Shown: positions 29,009 through 39,511, counted from the stretch's first letter. The stretch: 64,000 nucleotides of DNA from Marivirga arenosa (GCF_030503895.2 NZ_CP129970.2:622001-686000), one strand, 5' to 3'. Program-made: numbers and translations. Notes: generated by a model from the letters alone, not told the origin.

Positions 29009-29737
29009 ATGTCCCATACACAGAATAATAAAATATCTGTCATTATACCGACACTAAATGAGGCCGAAAACATAAGTACCCTAATTCAGCATTTGAAAGC
29101 CAATAGTGGGCATAGTGATATAGAAATAATCGTAAGTGATGCTAAAAGCGAAGACCATACTGCTGAAATTGCTTCAAAATTGGGAGTAATAACAATCAGC
29201 ACAAAAAAAGCTTCTAGAGCACATCAAATGAATGAAGGAGCTAAAATTGCAAAAGGTGATATTTTATATTTTGTACATGCCGATGCAAAACCTCCCAAAA
29301 GTTTTGTACAAGATATCCAACAGTCAGTACATTCAGGAAATGATTTTGGATGCTATCGTTTTAAATTTGATTCTAAAAGTCCTTTTCTTGCTGTGAATTC
29401 CTGGTTTACCCGATTTAAAGTCTTGTGGTGTAGAGGTGGCGACCAGACTCTTTTCATTAAAAAATCAGTCTTTGATCAAAATCACGGATTTGATGAAAAG
29501 TATGTATTAATGGAAGACTTTGAATTAATCAAAAGAATATGGAAAAAACATCAATTTGGAATTATACCAAAATCTGTATTAGTCTCTGCAAGAAAATATA
29601 AGTATAATAGCTACTGGCGAGTGAACCTCGTTAACCTAAAAATATTTCGAATGTTTATGAAAGGAGTTGAACCTCAAATCTTAAAAAAGAAATATTTTCA
29701 GTTATTGAAACACCCGAAAGACAATAAAGTAAGCTAG
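29009..29737 (+). CDS. Family 2 glycosyltransferase (TIGR04283-type)
   Basis: A 242-residue GT-A glycosyltransferase: SVIIPTLNEAENI at the start, then EIIVSDAKSEDHT, SRAHQMNEGAKIAKGDILYF with HADA as the metal motif, GGDQTLFIKKSVF and VLMEDFELIKR. This combination is that of the TIGR04283 family, found near radical-SAM and selenium-associated genes in other bacteria; none is present here. It has no membrane segment. Substrate unknown. Its stop overlaps that of the convergent metalloprotease by four bases. Confidence 0.85.
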   Translation: MSHTQNNKISVIIPTLNEAENISTLIQHLKANSGHSDIEIIVSDAKSEDHTAEIASKLGVITISTKKASRAHQMNEGAKIAKGDILYFVHADAKPPKSFVQDIQQSVHSGNDFGCYRFKFDSKSPFLAVNSWFTRFKVLWCRGGDQTLFIKKSVFDQNHGFDEKYVLMEDFELIKRIWKKHQFGIIPKSVLVSARKYKYNSYWRVNLVNLKIFRMFMKGVEPQILKKKYFQLLKHPKDNKVS

Positions 29738-32700
29738 TTTACAATAAACCTTAGTACTCTAGTAGAATTATTTAATCGTACAAAATATAATCCAGAACTA
29801 AGCTGAGTAACATTTATTCTAGTTACTTTTTCCTTTACTGGAGAAATTAACATAAGCTTTCCATTAGTATCATATATATAAATGAATTTTGAATCGCCTG
29901 TATGAAAAACCTTTAAAAATTCAGATGATGGATTAGGAAAAACCACAAACTCAGAATTTGAGATCTCCCTTAATGAAGTTACACTCCCAATTTCATAGCT
30001 TTCTTCTACACTACATCCATTATCATCCGTAATAATTACTGAATAATTCCCTACTGGAATATTATCATTTAAAGCCGTTGTAGCTCCATTACTCCACTCA
30101 AAATTATATTCTCCAGTTCCACCTGAAACGGTTAATTCAATAGAACCATTATCTGAGAACCCTTCTGCATCTGTTATTTGTGCAGAAACTTGTAGGGGTT
30201 GGGGGTTTTGAATTATTACAGTATCTGAAATTGAGCAGTCCTGAGCATCCAAAGCAGTAATTATATATTCCCCCTCTGCTAAGCCTTCCCAAATATTGGT
30301 CTCAACTGCTACTCCATTATTAAGTATATAGCGATAAGGTTTTATTCCTTCTATTAGATTTACTTCAATTGAACCATCATTTGCATTATAGCAGCTAATA
30401 TTTTCTACAATTATATTTTCAAATGTGAGATCTTCACAAGGGTCTTTTATCACTTGGAAGCTAATTGTGGCAGTATTCGCCTTATATTCATCATTACCAT
30501 CTTGAGTTACTCTAACAGTTACTTCACCGGGAATTCCACTTAAAGCAACAATTGAGTCTCGAATACTGGCGGGGCCAGATATTTCGTATCTCAAAGGCAA
30601 TTCGCTTGTTGTTGAAGCTGTAACTACAAAATCAGCATCCGTTGTTAACTTATCAGGAATAGTATTAATAGTAATTGTCTGGGATAATTTATCAACTGTT
30701 AAAATTTTATTTACTACAGGAGCAGCAATAAAACTATCATTACCTGCTTGACTCGCACTAATAGTAGTTTGTCCTGCTCCAGTAATAGTTACAATATCAC
30801 CTTGTATAGTTGCTACAGCATGATTACTTGAGTTATAACTAACTTCCAGTCCACTGCTAGCAGTAGCATTCAATGCAAAATCTAGATCATTCACTTTTTT
30901 GGATTCCAAATCTGGGAAGTTAATGATTTGAGTGTCTCTACCATTTGAAATCTCCCATTCAAAACCTGAAGTACTGTAAGTATCATCCCATACTATATAT
31001 ATGGTTTGATTTTGACTCAAAGTAATTCTTAATTCAGATTGTAATCCTTCAAAATCATCATTCTCTGCAATAATTGAATTGCAATCCCTATATAATTTTA
31101 AGTCTGTATTTACTGTGGTATAGCCAACTGAGCTGATGATATATTCTCTTTCTTCAGGTGCTGTAAATTCATAAATAGCAGGAGAACTAGCTAAAGTATT
31201 AATCCCAAAAGAAGCTATTGAAGCATTATTGCAATCTATTTGAGGACTTTGCTCAACACAAAAAGAAGCTGATAGACTACTGCCAAAATCGGAACCAGTT
31301 AAAATTTCTGCTCCATTTGAGTCTGTTAAGGTAAATGAACCTGTCCCAAACTGGCAACAAATACCATCATCTTGGGAATCATAGATTGTAAACTCATAAT
31401 TTCCATCTCCAAAATCAAAAGTCTCTACATATTCAGTATTATCATTATAGGTGATTGAATCTTTTTGAACAATTTCACCATTTAGCGATAATTCCCAAGT
31501 AGTTTCACTTCCGAAATCATCAGTATTGAGGGTAAATTGTATTGGCCCAACATAGCAACCTAACGTATTAAAATTGAATACATCAGAATACTCTCCTTTT
31601 GATCCTGTAGCACATATAGGAGCTACTCTGATTTCATAATTTGTCCCAGCTTGTAAATTTGATAATTCAATGGAATTCACATCTGAATTAATTGTAAAAC
31701 CATTATACCACACTTCATAGCTTGATGCATCAGTTACTGCAATCCAACTTATATTCAAAGAAGTTTCAGTTCTATTAACTAAAGATATTTCTGATGGAGG
31801 TGCTAAAGTACAATCTTCATAAACCTGACCTAAATTTTCTCTGAAACCACCCGTTTCGAATAAAGCCTGAGAGCGTAACTTTTGTCCTTCCGTAAACATA
31901 TTCATGCAATCATCATCCACATAATCCATATAATTCATGAACATATCACTAGTGCTTGTCGTATTTTCACTGCAAGACTTGGAAGGATAGGATGGGCATC
32001 CAACATTTGAACTTCCTGCTATTGGAGTGTCCTCTACTTCATCATCCACAGAACAACCACCATCACCCCATATATGAAATAAATTTAAATAATGACCGAT
32101 TTCATGGGTGGTAGTTCTACCCTTGTCGAAAGGCGCTCCTAAATAAAAATCATTATTGTTATCATAATCAGAACTTCCGAAATAGTAAGGGCTCACCACA
32201 ATTCCATCTGTAGCATAGTCCCCACCTGGAAATTGAGCGTAGCCTAGTATATCACCCACTAATGGAACCACCCAAATGTTGAGGTGTGTTTCTGGCGTAA
32301 TCGCATCAACACCACCTGAAGATGAACTTTTCATTTCATCATTAGTATTCCATGCGGTAACTGTAGAAGCCTTTCGGCTAATTCCTTCTAATCTGAATGT
32401 TAAACGATAATCCGTAACTAAATTTTTGAACTCGGCTGGGACATTCGCTGTATCGCTGTTTAAAGCTCTAAAATCTTCATTTATTACTGCAATTTGCGAA
32501 GCAATTTGTTCATTACTTATATTTTGATCTAATGAATCTTGATCATATATAACATGAACATAAACTGGTATCTCTCTGTAAGTATTATTTTGAGTAGTTC
32601 TTGAAAATCTTCTTGATAATAAAAACTCCTCAGTTTGTTTCTGAATTGTTAAAAACCGATTTTCATAGGTTGGATTGGATAAAAGCTTTTGATTATGAAT

Positions 32701-32799
32701 TGTTTGAGCAGCACAATTTCTAGAAGGTAGTAATTGAGATTGGGCTTGGAAACTCAATACCGTCAAAAAACAAAATACTGTGAAAAATATACTTCTCAT
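29734..32799 (-). CDS. Secreted M43-type zinc metalloprotease with SprB-like repeats and T9SS tail
   Basis: A 1021-residue protein: signal peptide (1-21), M43/pappalysin-like catalytic domain with HExxHxxxxxH at H232, H236 and H242 (HEIGHYLNLFH), and a fibronectin III domain (about 328-412). Then come a CUB/PPC-like stretch, a bacterial Ig-like region (about 625-790) and SprB-type repeats with GGTGEYNFEWSNGATT. The end is a type IX secretion signal (FPNPSSEFLKV to the terminal LRFIVN). It is exported through T9SS and either released or surface-attached. Its C-terminal half is closely similar to that of the gene at 33406. No M43 pro-peptide boundary could be defined. Confidence 0.88.
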   Translation of the reverse strand: MRSIFFTVFCFLTVLSFQAQSQLLPSRNCAAQTIHNQKLLSNPTYENRFLTIQKQTEEFLLSRRFSRTTQNNTYREIPVYVHVIYDQDSLDQNISNEQIASQIAVINEDFRALNSDTANVPAEFKNLVTDYRLTFRLEGISRKASTVTAWNTNDEMKSSSSGGVDAITPETHLNIWVVPLVGDILGYAQFPGGDYATDGIVVSPYYFGSSDYDNNNDFYLGAPFDKGRTTTHEIGHYLNLFHIWGDGGCSVDDEVEDTPIAGSSNVGCPSYPSKSCSENTTSTSDMFMNYMDYVDDDCMNMFTEGQKLRSQALFETGGFRENLGQVYEDCTLAPPSEISLVNRTETSLNISWIAVTDASSYEVWYNGFTINSDVNSIELSNLQAGTNYEIRVAPICATGSKGEYSDVFNFNTLGCYVGPIQFTLNTDDFGSETTWELSLNGEIVQKDSITYNDNTEYVETFDFGDGNYEFTIYDSQDDGICCQFGTGSFTLTDSNGAEILTGSDFGSSLSASFCVEQSPQIDCNNASIASFGINTLASSPAIYEFTAPEEREYIISSVGYTTVNTDLKLYRDCNSIIAENDDFEGLQSELRITLSQNQTIYIVWDDTYSTSGFEWEISNGRDTQIINFPDLESKKVNDLDFALNATASSGLEVSYNSSNHAVATIQGDIVTITGAGQTTISASQAGNDSFIAAPVVNKILTVDKLSQTITINTIPDKLTTDADFVVTASTTSELPLRYEISGPASIRDSIVALSGIPGEVTVRVTQDGNDEYKANTATISFQVIKDPCEDLTFENIIVENISCYNANDGSIEVNLIEGIKPYRYILNNGVAVETNIWEGLAEGEYIITALDAQDCSISDTVIIQNPQPLQVSAQITDAEGFSDNGSIELTVSGGTGEYNFEWSNGATTALNDNIPVGNYSVIITDDNGCSVEESYEIGSVTSLREISNSEFVVFPNPSSEFLKVFHTGDSKFIYIYDTNGKLMLISPVKEKVTRINVTQLSSGLYFVRLNNSTRVLRFIVN

Positions 32800-32921
32800 T
32801 TAATAACTTAAGTACTTATGTTAACTTATAAAGTTAAAAATTTTAATATGGTTTAAAGTCTTATAAAACTGTAATTATAAAAATTTAGTTTCAACTGTAT
32901 GATTCGATAGGACTTAAAATA

Positions 32922-32955
32922 AAAAGAGCATTCGTTAGCTAACAAATGCTCTTTT
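32922..32955 (-). terminator. Intrinsic terminator
   Basis: AAAAGAGCATT-C-GTTAGCTAAC-A-AATGCTCTTTT, a long stem with one mismatch, after the small lipoprotein gene. Confidence 0.85.
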
Positions 32956-32976
32956 AGAAAAAATAATGATATAATT

Positions 32977-33393
32977 TTAATTCATCACGAATTCATAGGT
33001 ACCATATTCTCCTCTTCCTGTCTCCTCTTGATACACAATTACTAAAGTTAATATTCCATTATTAACATTCGCAGTAAATAATCTACCGTCTTCTCTTATA
33101 AACTCATCCTCCACTTCTGCATTCTGCACATCAAAAGTTCCACTTTGAGGCCATACTGGGCTACCATTTTCAGTGCTGTAGCTCTTATCAGTTATGGTAA
33201 TGCTGAAGTTTTCAAAGTCAGAAATCACAGTCTGGTCTTTTCTTACTTCGCTAGCCGTCCATGTTCCCTGCAAAGCCTCAATTACAGCATTTGCCTTTTC
33301 TTCGTCTATTTCTGATGCATCATCTGGGTTACATGAGAACATCATAATAGCCACCATCATCATTAGGATTGTATATTTAAATAGTATTTTCAT
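32977..33393 (-). CDS. Small lipoprotein, lipocalin-like
   Basis: A 138-residue lipoprotein (lipobox IMMFSC, C21). The segment ALQGTWTASEVRKDQTVISDF followed by regular beta strands resembles the lipocalin-like lipoproteins of Bacteroidota (LxGTWxxxx start). It is 12 bases downstream of the 838-residue T9SS protein and shares its transcript; the terminator at 32922 ends the pair. Possibly an accessory or periplasmic partner of that secreted protein, but this is only context. Confidence 0.6.
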   Translation of the reverse strand: MKILFKYTILMMMVAIMMFSCNPDDASEIDEEKANAVIEALQGTWTASEVRKDQTVISDFENFSITITDKSYSTENGSPVWPQSGTFDVQNAEVEDEFIREDGRLFTANVNNGILTLVIVYQEETGRGEYGTYEFVMN

Positions 33394-33405
33394 TTCTAAT
33401 ATCTT

Positions 33406-35922
33406 TTATTCTTTAATAAATCTGTAAAGCTGACTATCTCCATCCTTTTTAATGAAATACAAACCTGCTGGTAATTGACTTACATTGATTTCACTTTTCG
33501 ATCCATCAAGGTTCATCTCATTTAGAATTTTACCTCTTGCATCATACAATTGTATCAACTTAGTTTCTTTATCATGCTCGATTTGTATGATATCCTTTGC
33601 AGGATTTGGGAAAATGCTAATAGCTTTCGATAAAGTTTCAGCATTTGCCGTGACTCCACCAATTGTAAAGCTCTTTTCAATATTACAACCATTTTCATCT
33701 GTAACTGTAACTGAATATTCTCCCACTTCTAATTCTTCAATGGATGCGGTAGTAGCATCATTACTCCAGCTATAAGTATATTCACCTGTACCACCCGTCA
33801 CACTCAAACTAATACTTCCATTACCTAATATACTATTGCTATTTACTACCTCTGCAGTAACTACAATTGCATCTGGGCTAGTGATAGTAGCGGTTGTACT
33901 AGCTGTACAACCATTTGCATCCGTTACTAATACAGAATATTCACCTGGAGCTAAAGTTGTAAAGATATTTTCACGTACTGCATCAGCTTCATTTAAACTA
34001 TAGCTAAATGGAGCGGTTCCAGCTGTAGGATCAATAACAATAACTCCCTGGTCATCTCCTGCACACACTGAATTTGTTACTGTCGCTGTAACAGTAAAAT
34101 CTAAACAAGGATCTTCTGTAACATCAAAGCTTACTGATTCGGTAGCTGGATTAAAGTCATCATTTCCGGCTTGACTTACCGTAACTTCAACAGTCCCCAC
34201 AGTCCCATCTAATGTAATGCTTGTACCCTCGATTGTGGCAGGCCCACTCACTTCATAAGTTAAATCTAATTCACTAGTCGTACTCGCCTCAACATCAAAA
34301 GAAGAATCCGTTGTGAATTTATCAGATATTGATGTGATACTGATATTTTGATCAGCCTTATTAACAACCAAAGTCTGCTCTACAGGAATCGCTGCATCAA
34401 TTTCAGCATTTCCAGACTGAGAGGCAGTAATTACTGTTTCCCCTGCACCTAAAATAGTTACTATACTCCCAGAAATAGTTGCTACATTTTGATTACTAGA
34501 ACTATAACTTACAGCTAATCCAGAACTGGCAGAAGCAGACAATTCAAAATCATTATCTCCAAAAGTTTTCTCAGGTATAGAAGGAAATGAAATTTGTTGT
34601 CTTGAAGAATTGTAAACCTTCCAATCGAAACCATCATTATTATCAAATTGACCCGATTCCCAGTTTATTATAATTGTTTCATTAGCTACTAAATCAAGAT
34701 TAATTTCAGATTGATAAGTAGAGCTTCCAGCATCATCATTCTCTGCTCTAATTGTTCCTCCGCATGAATCAAAAATTTTCAAAATGGTGTCTTTATCACT
34801 TGACTCTACAGTAGATGAAATAACATAAGTTCCATCCTCAGTTGCCGTAAAACTAAACCACTGTGGCGTGAAATCAGCTTTGTGCTGTCCTTCCTCTACA
34901 ATTATTGGATCATTGCACTTATCCCCAGCTTCAAGATCGGTTAATAAAAGTTCCCAGTCAAAATCACCCCCATTAATATTATTAAACCTGAAAAAATAGT
35001 TTGTTTCAGGTTCTAAATCTACCGCGAAAACAGAACTGTCTCTTCTTTGAACGATATTACTATTTCCACAACCGTCTTTGGTCAAAATCATTTCAACTCC
35101 ATCTTTTACATTGGCTTGCAGTTTCTTTCCTGCCACATCAACTGGAGTAGTATATTTAAACCAATAAGGATTTAAGTCTGTAGCAGGCAGAGTATTGACA
35201 CCTAAGTTAGCTATATCTGGAACTGCACAATCTTCCCCTAATATTGGTATCTTAATTTCCCAATCAAAACTACTCTGCCCACTTATATCAATTTTAATGT
35301 AATATTGTTGATTTGGAGTAAATGAACCATTAACAACACCAGAACCTTTTAAAATATTTCTTTCATTTGTAAGATTATTGCAGTTTCCTTCATATAGTGT
35401 AAGGCTAGAATTATTAAGAAATGGCAAAATGAAATACACAACATCAGTATCAATATCAGGCATTGTGAAAATATACCAATATTGTCCACCACCTTCTAAA
35501 GGCATACTATTTGTGCCTTCCACTGCTTCAACAGCCGTTGAACATAATTCTCCGGTTACAAATTCTTCTACTTGAATCGACCAATCAAAACTCTCGGTAT
35601 TTCGAGCTTCGACTCTAACATACACAATATCATTAGGCTCAGCATCATAATATAGAACATCTCCAAATGATTGAGCCGTTAAAAAATCTGAAAATCCACC
35701 GCAACCACTGTATAATTCAACAACGATACCGTTTGGGGATGTGACCTTTAATTTACCACCACTGGAAGGCATTGTAAATTCGTACCACAAATAATTATCA
35801 TTTGGTGTGGCAGCTTGAGTTTGAGTTCCTTGTGTAATGGTAACAGCAGAAGCACAATCTGTTTGAGAATTGCCTAAAAAGCTATATAATATTAAGGTTG
35901 ATATTAGGTAAAGTTTTTTCAT
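33406..35922 (-). CDS. Secreted multi-domain protein with SprB-like repeats and T9SS tail
   Basis: An 838-residue protein with signal peptide (1-19), no protease domain, about four PPC/CUB-like modules (each around 90-100 residues, e.g. PYWFKYTTP and QWFSFTATEDGTYVIS), and a bacterial Ig-like stretch (about 440-600, SYSSSNQNVATISGS). SprB-type repeats follow (GGTGEYTYSWSNDATTA), and a T9SS sorting domain (ISIFPNPAKDIIQIEHD) closes it. From about residue 370 to the end it is a paralogue of the metalloprotease's C-terminal half. It may be an adhesin or matrix protein; ligand unknown. Confidence 0.85.
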   Translation of the reverse strand: MKKLYLISTLILYSFLGNSQTDCASAVTITQGTQTQAATPNDNYLWYEFTMPSSGGKLKVTSPNGIVVELYSGCGGFSDFLTAQSFGDVLYYDAEPNDIVYVRVEARNTESFDWSIQVEEFVTGELCSTAVEAVEGTNSMPLEGGGQYWYIFTMPDIDTDVVYFILPFLNNSSLTLYEGNCNNLTNERNILKGSGVVNGSFTPNQQYYIKIDISGQSSFDWEIKIPILGEDCAVPDIANLGVNTLPATDLNPYWFKYTTPVDVAGKKLQANVKDGVEMILTKDGCGNSNIVQRRDSSVFAVDLEPETNYFFRFNNINGGDFDWELLLTDLEAGDKCNDPIIVEEGQHKADFTPQWFSFTATEDGTYVISSTVESSDKDTILKIFDSCGGTIRAENDDAGSSTYQSEINLDLVANETIIINWESGQFDNNDGFDWKVYNSSRQQISFPSIPEKTFGDNDFELSASASSGLAVSYSSSNQNVATISGSIVTILGAGETVITASQSGNAEIDAAIPVEQTLVVNKADQNISITSISDKFTTDSSFDVEASTTSELDLTYEVSGPATIEGTSITLDGTVGTVEVTVSQAGNDDFNPATESVSFDVTEDPCLDFTVTATVTNSVCAGDDQGVIVIDPTAGTAPFSYSLNEADAVRENIFTTLAPGEYSVLVTDANGCTASTTATITSPDAIVVTAEVVNSNSILGNGSISLSVTGGTGEYTYSWSNDATTASIEELEVGEYSVTVTDENGCNIEKSFTIGGVTANAETLSKAISIFPNPAKDIIQIEHDKETKLIQLYDARGKILNEMNLDGSKSEINVSQLPAGLYFIKKDGDSQLYRFIKE

Positions 35923-36042
35923 AAAGTGATTTATTATTAACTAAACCACTAAAGTATATATAGAAAAGGTACAATCAAAAATTAAAAACTAAATATTTAA
36001 GTGTAGCGACATTTCATGTTCCACCAAATATTTAGACATAAA

Positions 36043-36074
36043 AAAAACCGATCCGGAATCCAGATCGGTTTAAA
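36043..36074 (-). terminator. Intrinsic terminator
   Basis: AAACCGATC-CGGAATCCA-GATCGGTTT after the large lipoprotein gene, with an A-run on the plus strand that gives U in the minus transcript. Confidence 0.85.
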
Positions 36075-36090
36075 ATAATTTCTATTCTAA

Positions 36091-38406
36091 TTAGAAGTTT
36101 CCTATTTTGTTACCAGTACCATAGTTGATATCAAGTACAAAGTTTTGTCCTTCATTTAAATTTCTTGTAGTAAAAATAGAACCTGATGAAACAAAGAATC
36201 CTTGCTGACCATTACCTAAATTTTGTTGATTTAGATCTTGTAAATAGCCTGAACCATTTTCAGTTAATGTAAGACCTCCACCCCATCTATAAGTTCCGTC
36301 TGCATTGAATGCTCCAGTTCCAAAATCAAATGTAGCACCTGTACCTGGAGCACCTTCTGCAGCTGGCATAATCATTCCACCGAATTTTTCAGTGTAACCA
36401 GTATTAGAGCCATTAGTAGCTGTTCCGAAATTGTTAGTAAAAATCCCTGAAACCTCACCATTCGTATTAATGTTTACACCCAAAGTAGGCGCAACTCCAG
36501 CTTGTGGATTCACAATAACAGCGTTTGGCATCACTGCAGCAAAGAAGTTAGTTTCGTTATTCTCTAAAGCATCTTGATAGACAATATCTCCATTTGCATC
36601 AACCTCTAATCTGCTTTGAATGCTTGCAGTAGTCTGGAAATTACCCTCTAAATCTAAAACTCTAACTGAAGTAGTAGAAAACTCTGTAGGATTTACATCA
36701 GCATTGAAATATTCAAAACTAATTCCTGGAACAGAACTATATGCCTCTGTATCCTCATTATTCAAAGCAAATGTCCATCTAGTTTCAAAAGCTGAAATAT
36801 CTATAACGGCTTGAGCTGTAGCGCCTCCACCTGAGAACGTAAAAGAAGGATTCGTTAAATTATCTCCTTGAAAAGCCATAGCTCTTATTCTTGACTTCAT
36901 TGATGTTATGTCTAAAATCGCATCATTAGCAGTAGGCACGGCTCCACCAGTTTGTAATCTTAAATTAACAGCTGCATTATTAATGAAGTTTAAATCATCT
37001 TGATCAAACCAATTATCTTCATTTTCGATAGCTTGTTCCAATGCTTGTTGAACTGCTGCTGCTGTAATTTCACCAGAAGCGTTAGTTGTTACAGTTAAAA
37101 TACTTCCCGCTACTAAAATATTTTCCGTAGTATCAACGTCATCTTCTGTAGCATCATAAAACGGAGAGTCATAACGGAAATCAAAATCAATATCAGTATC
37201 AGCAGGGAAACCAGATCCTGCCTGAGATAATGTTAAACCATTAATAGCAAAATCTAAATGCGCTTCAGCATAAAGGTTTTCTGCTCCAGTATTTGGATCT
37301 GTGATAGTTACTAAAGGAGATTCAACATAACCTGAACCTAAAGAAGTGAATTGGTACACAAAAGAACCTCCATCAGTTTTAGTAGTGTTATTTCCAACTG
37401 CAGTAAATCCAAAATCTCTTGGTACTCTTGCCCAAGAATCGATTACAAATCCATCTCCGCCACCGTTTGGTTCATCTACCATTACAATTGCACCATTGAT
37501 ACTTCTGATATTGTCTGAACTTGAATTAGGACCAAAGTTTGCCTCAACAGTTCTGTATTCTGGTCTATCTAATAAAACACCGTTTTCTCTATCTATAGCA
37601 ATTGTTTGATCTAAAGTTAAATCTGGAACAGTCATAGTAAAGTTAACATTAGCAGGAACTGTTAAAGTATAGTCACCTGTATTATTATCAACTGTAGTCT
37701 CTCCTAAGTTAAATTCGTTTCCAGAATTTGTAAAAAAGTAGCTTAAACTGAAAGATGAATTTCTATTTAATGAATTATTAAAATTAGCTCTGATAACTAA
37801 ATCCTGTGGAACCTCTGGAGTAGTATTAGTAACATCCGTTTCAATGTTAACCGTACCGCTTACTGTAGCAGTAGCAGCATTAGATGAAATAACTGTAATA
37901 ATAGCTGATTCTGTAACAGGTGTAGGTATTATTTGACCATCAATGATCTGATAATGTACACCTTGTTGAATTGAACCAAAATCTGCTTGTAAAGTAGCTG
38001 GAGTAATACCAGCACCTGAAATATTGATAGTATTACCACCAATAGCAACCCTATCAAAGTATACTGTACCGTTAACTGCAGATGTATCCGCTTGCTCATC
38101 TGCATCTCCACCAGCAGCTGCCCTTAAACTTACTTCTGCACCTTGAACTGGAGTACCATCTAAATCTACAATTGTTAATTGAAGACTTACTAATTCACCA
38201 GCGTTATTTAAAGCATCTAAATTTGCTTGTTTGTTTGCGTTATCAATGGAATCTTGTCTTGAGTTAGCCGCATTTTGTTGTTGTTGCTGAAGATCATATT
38301 GCGCTTGCAATAAATCCTCTTCCGTAAATTCATCTGCACAGGAAGAAATGATGACTGTCATCGCCAACATCCCTAAGCACATTTTAAGTAAATTGTTGAT
38401 TTTCAT
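36091..38406 (-). CDS. Large surface-type lipoprotein, unknown
   Basis: A 771-residue lipoprotein (lipobox ISSC, C23). Residues about 32-65 are Gln/Asn-rich (DLQQQQQNAANS) and likely coiled. Residues 75-130 resemble a carboxypeptidase-regulatory or Ig-like fold (TIVDLDGTPVQGAEVSLRA). The rest is beta-rich and Asn/Gly/Asp-rich, with repeated NGSGYLQD-like and GSGFPADTDID-like motifs that could bind calcium. No catalytic domain is seen. It is 51 bases downstream of a porin-like barrel gene and probably in one transcript with it; the two may act at the same outer-membrane site. Confidence 0.7.
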   Translation of the reverse strand: MKINNLLKMCLGMLAMTVIISSCADEFTEEDLLQAQYDLQQQQQNAANSRQDSIDNANKQANLDALNNAGELVSLQLTIVDLDGTPVQGAEVSLRAAAGGDADEQADTSAVNGTVYFDRVAIGGNTINISGAGITPATLQADFGSIQQGVHYQIIDGQIIPTPVTESAIITVISSNAATATVSGTVNIETDVTNTTPEVPQDLVIRANFNNSLNRNSSFSLSYFFTNSGNEFNLGETTVDNNTGDYTLTVPANVNFTMTVPDLTLDQTIAIDRENGVLLDRPEYRTVEANFGPNSSSDNIRSINGAIVMVDEPNGGGDGFVIDSWARVPRDFGFTAVGNNTTKTDGGSFVYQFTSLGSGYVESPLVTITDPNTGAENLYAEAHLDFAINGLTLSQAGSGFPADTDIDFDFRYDSPFYDATEDDVDTTENILVAGSILTVTTNASGEITAAAVQQALEQAIENEDNWFDQDDLNFINNAAVNLRLQTGGAVPTANDAILDITSMKSRIRAMAFQGDNLTNPSFTFSGGGATAQAVIDISAFETRWTFALNNEDTEAYSSVPGISFEYFNADVNPTEFSTTSVRVLDLEGNFQTTASIQSRLEVDANGDIVYQDALENNETNFFAAVMPNAVIVNPQAGVAPTLGVNINTNGEVSGIFTNNFGTATNGSNTGYTEKFGGMIMPAAEGAPGTGATFDFGTGAFNADGTYRWGGGLTLTENGSGYLQDLNQQNLGNGQQGFFVSSGSIFTTRNLNEGQNFVLDINYGTGNKIGNF

Positions 38407-38457
38407 GATTATTGATTTAAGTTAAAATTTAATTATTGTTTGTATTAAGGTTAAAAA

Positions 38458-39174
38458 TTATAAGTTAAAGATTGTCATTCCGAAATTTAACATAATGCTG
38501 TTGGTGTACACATCTCCCACATTTCCAATTCTACCAAATCCGACATTGTTCATTTGATTTAATCCCTGACGGTATATTACTTCGAGATATCCTTTTCTAT
38601 CTTCTTCTAAGTTGAAGTCTACGCCAAATCCACCTAGAAAATCAAAGTGATGATTAACATAATCACTTCTCACATTTTCTTTGTCATCAGAAAAAACCGC
38701 GTAAGTATCTACTCCAGTAACAGGGTTACCGAAAGTCTGTCTTAAATCTCTTCTTTCAATAGCTGACATATTAAATCCATAAGCAAAACCAACGGTTAAT
38801 CTCGGCTTAATTTCTGCCTCTTCCATTCCAGGAAAATAGATATTAACATAGATTGGCACCTCTATATTGTGAAATATAACTTGTCTGTCAACATACTCAG
38901 TTACAACATTGAGTCCTGGTGGTTGATCAAAATAATTTGGTCTTGCTCCACCCAATTGGTTGTAGCTTACTCCAGCTCTGGCATTTAAGAAGAGAATATC
39001 ATAAGATGCAAAAGCTCCAATATTCGCTCCCATATAAACTCCAGGTGAGTTTAATTGATTGATGTTAGTACCAGCACTAACTCCTAATCCGATTTGTGCT
39101 TTAAGACCATAGCCAACCAGCAAAAATGCTAAGACTAGGGAAAGCTTAATCGTACATTTGAATAAGTATTTCAT
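38458..39174 (-). CDS. PorT-like outer-membrane beta-barrel protein
   Basis: A 238-residue protein with signal peptide (1-25, ending LKAQ) and an eight-strand-like barrel. IGLGVSAGTNINQLNSPG opens the mature part and IEVPIYVNIYFPG is the conserved strand of the outer-membrane beta-barrel (PorT-like, OMP_b-brl_2) family. The C-terminal strand ends GMTIFNL. It is the first gene of a two-gene unit with the large lipoprotein. Function unknown. Confidence 0.75.
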   Translation of the reverse strand: MKYLFKCTIKLSLVLAFLLVGYGLKAQIGLGVSAGTNINQLNSPGVYMGANIGAFASYDILFLNARAGVSYNQLGGARPNYFDQPPGLNVVTEYVDRQVIFHNIEVPIYVNIYFPGMEEAEIKPRLTVGFAYGFNMSAIERRDLRQTFGNPVTGVDTYAVFSDDKENVRSDYVNHHFDFLGGFGVDFNLEEDRKGYLEVIYRQGLNQMNNVGFGRIGNVGDVYTNSIMLNFGMTIFNL

Positions 39175-39215
39175 ATTAAGCGGGTTATGTGTTAAAAATT
39201 TAATTTTAATGGTTT

Positions 39216-39246
39216 AAAATGTAATTTTCTATTCGAATTCGTACAA
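39216..39246 (-). promoter_or_regulatory. Candidate promoter of the PorT-like gene
   Basis: On the minus strand TTG (39246-39244), 20 bases, then TACATTTT (39223-39216), one mismatch from TAnnTTTG. The 337-base spacer up to 39511 also holds the hairpin TACCTA-AAAA-TAGGTA (39412-39427) and the aroF terminator, but no gene. Confidence 0.5.
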
Positions 39247-39458
39247 TATTACATAATTTTCTATACAAAAAAACAATTTTTTTAAATTTTTGCTCAAATT
39301 TATAGTTTACTATTGTGTTTTTCAAATATTTATTGTTCATTTTCAATAATTTGTATTTATCTTATTTTTGTAGGATAAATGCAATATTTCAAAACTTTTA
39401 CACAAATAAAATACCTAAAAATAGGTAATTATCAATTTAATATACCTACAATACAAAA

Positions 39459-39485
39459 AAAGGCAGTCTTTTATAGACTGCCTTT
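39459..39485 (-). terminator. Intrinsic terminator at the end of the trp-aroF operon
   Basis: AAAGGCAGTC-TTTTATA-GACTGCCTTT, a perfect 10-bp stem, with A-run on the plus strand giving a U-tract in the minus transcript. Confidence 0.85.
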
Positions 39486-39511
39486 AAGCTTAAAAAAATT
39501 AAATTTATACT

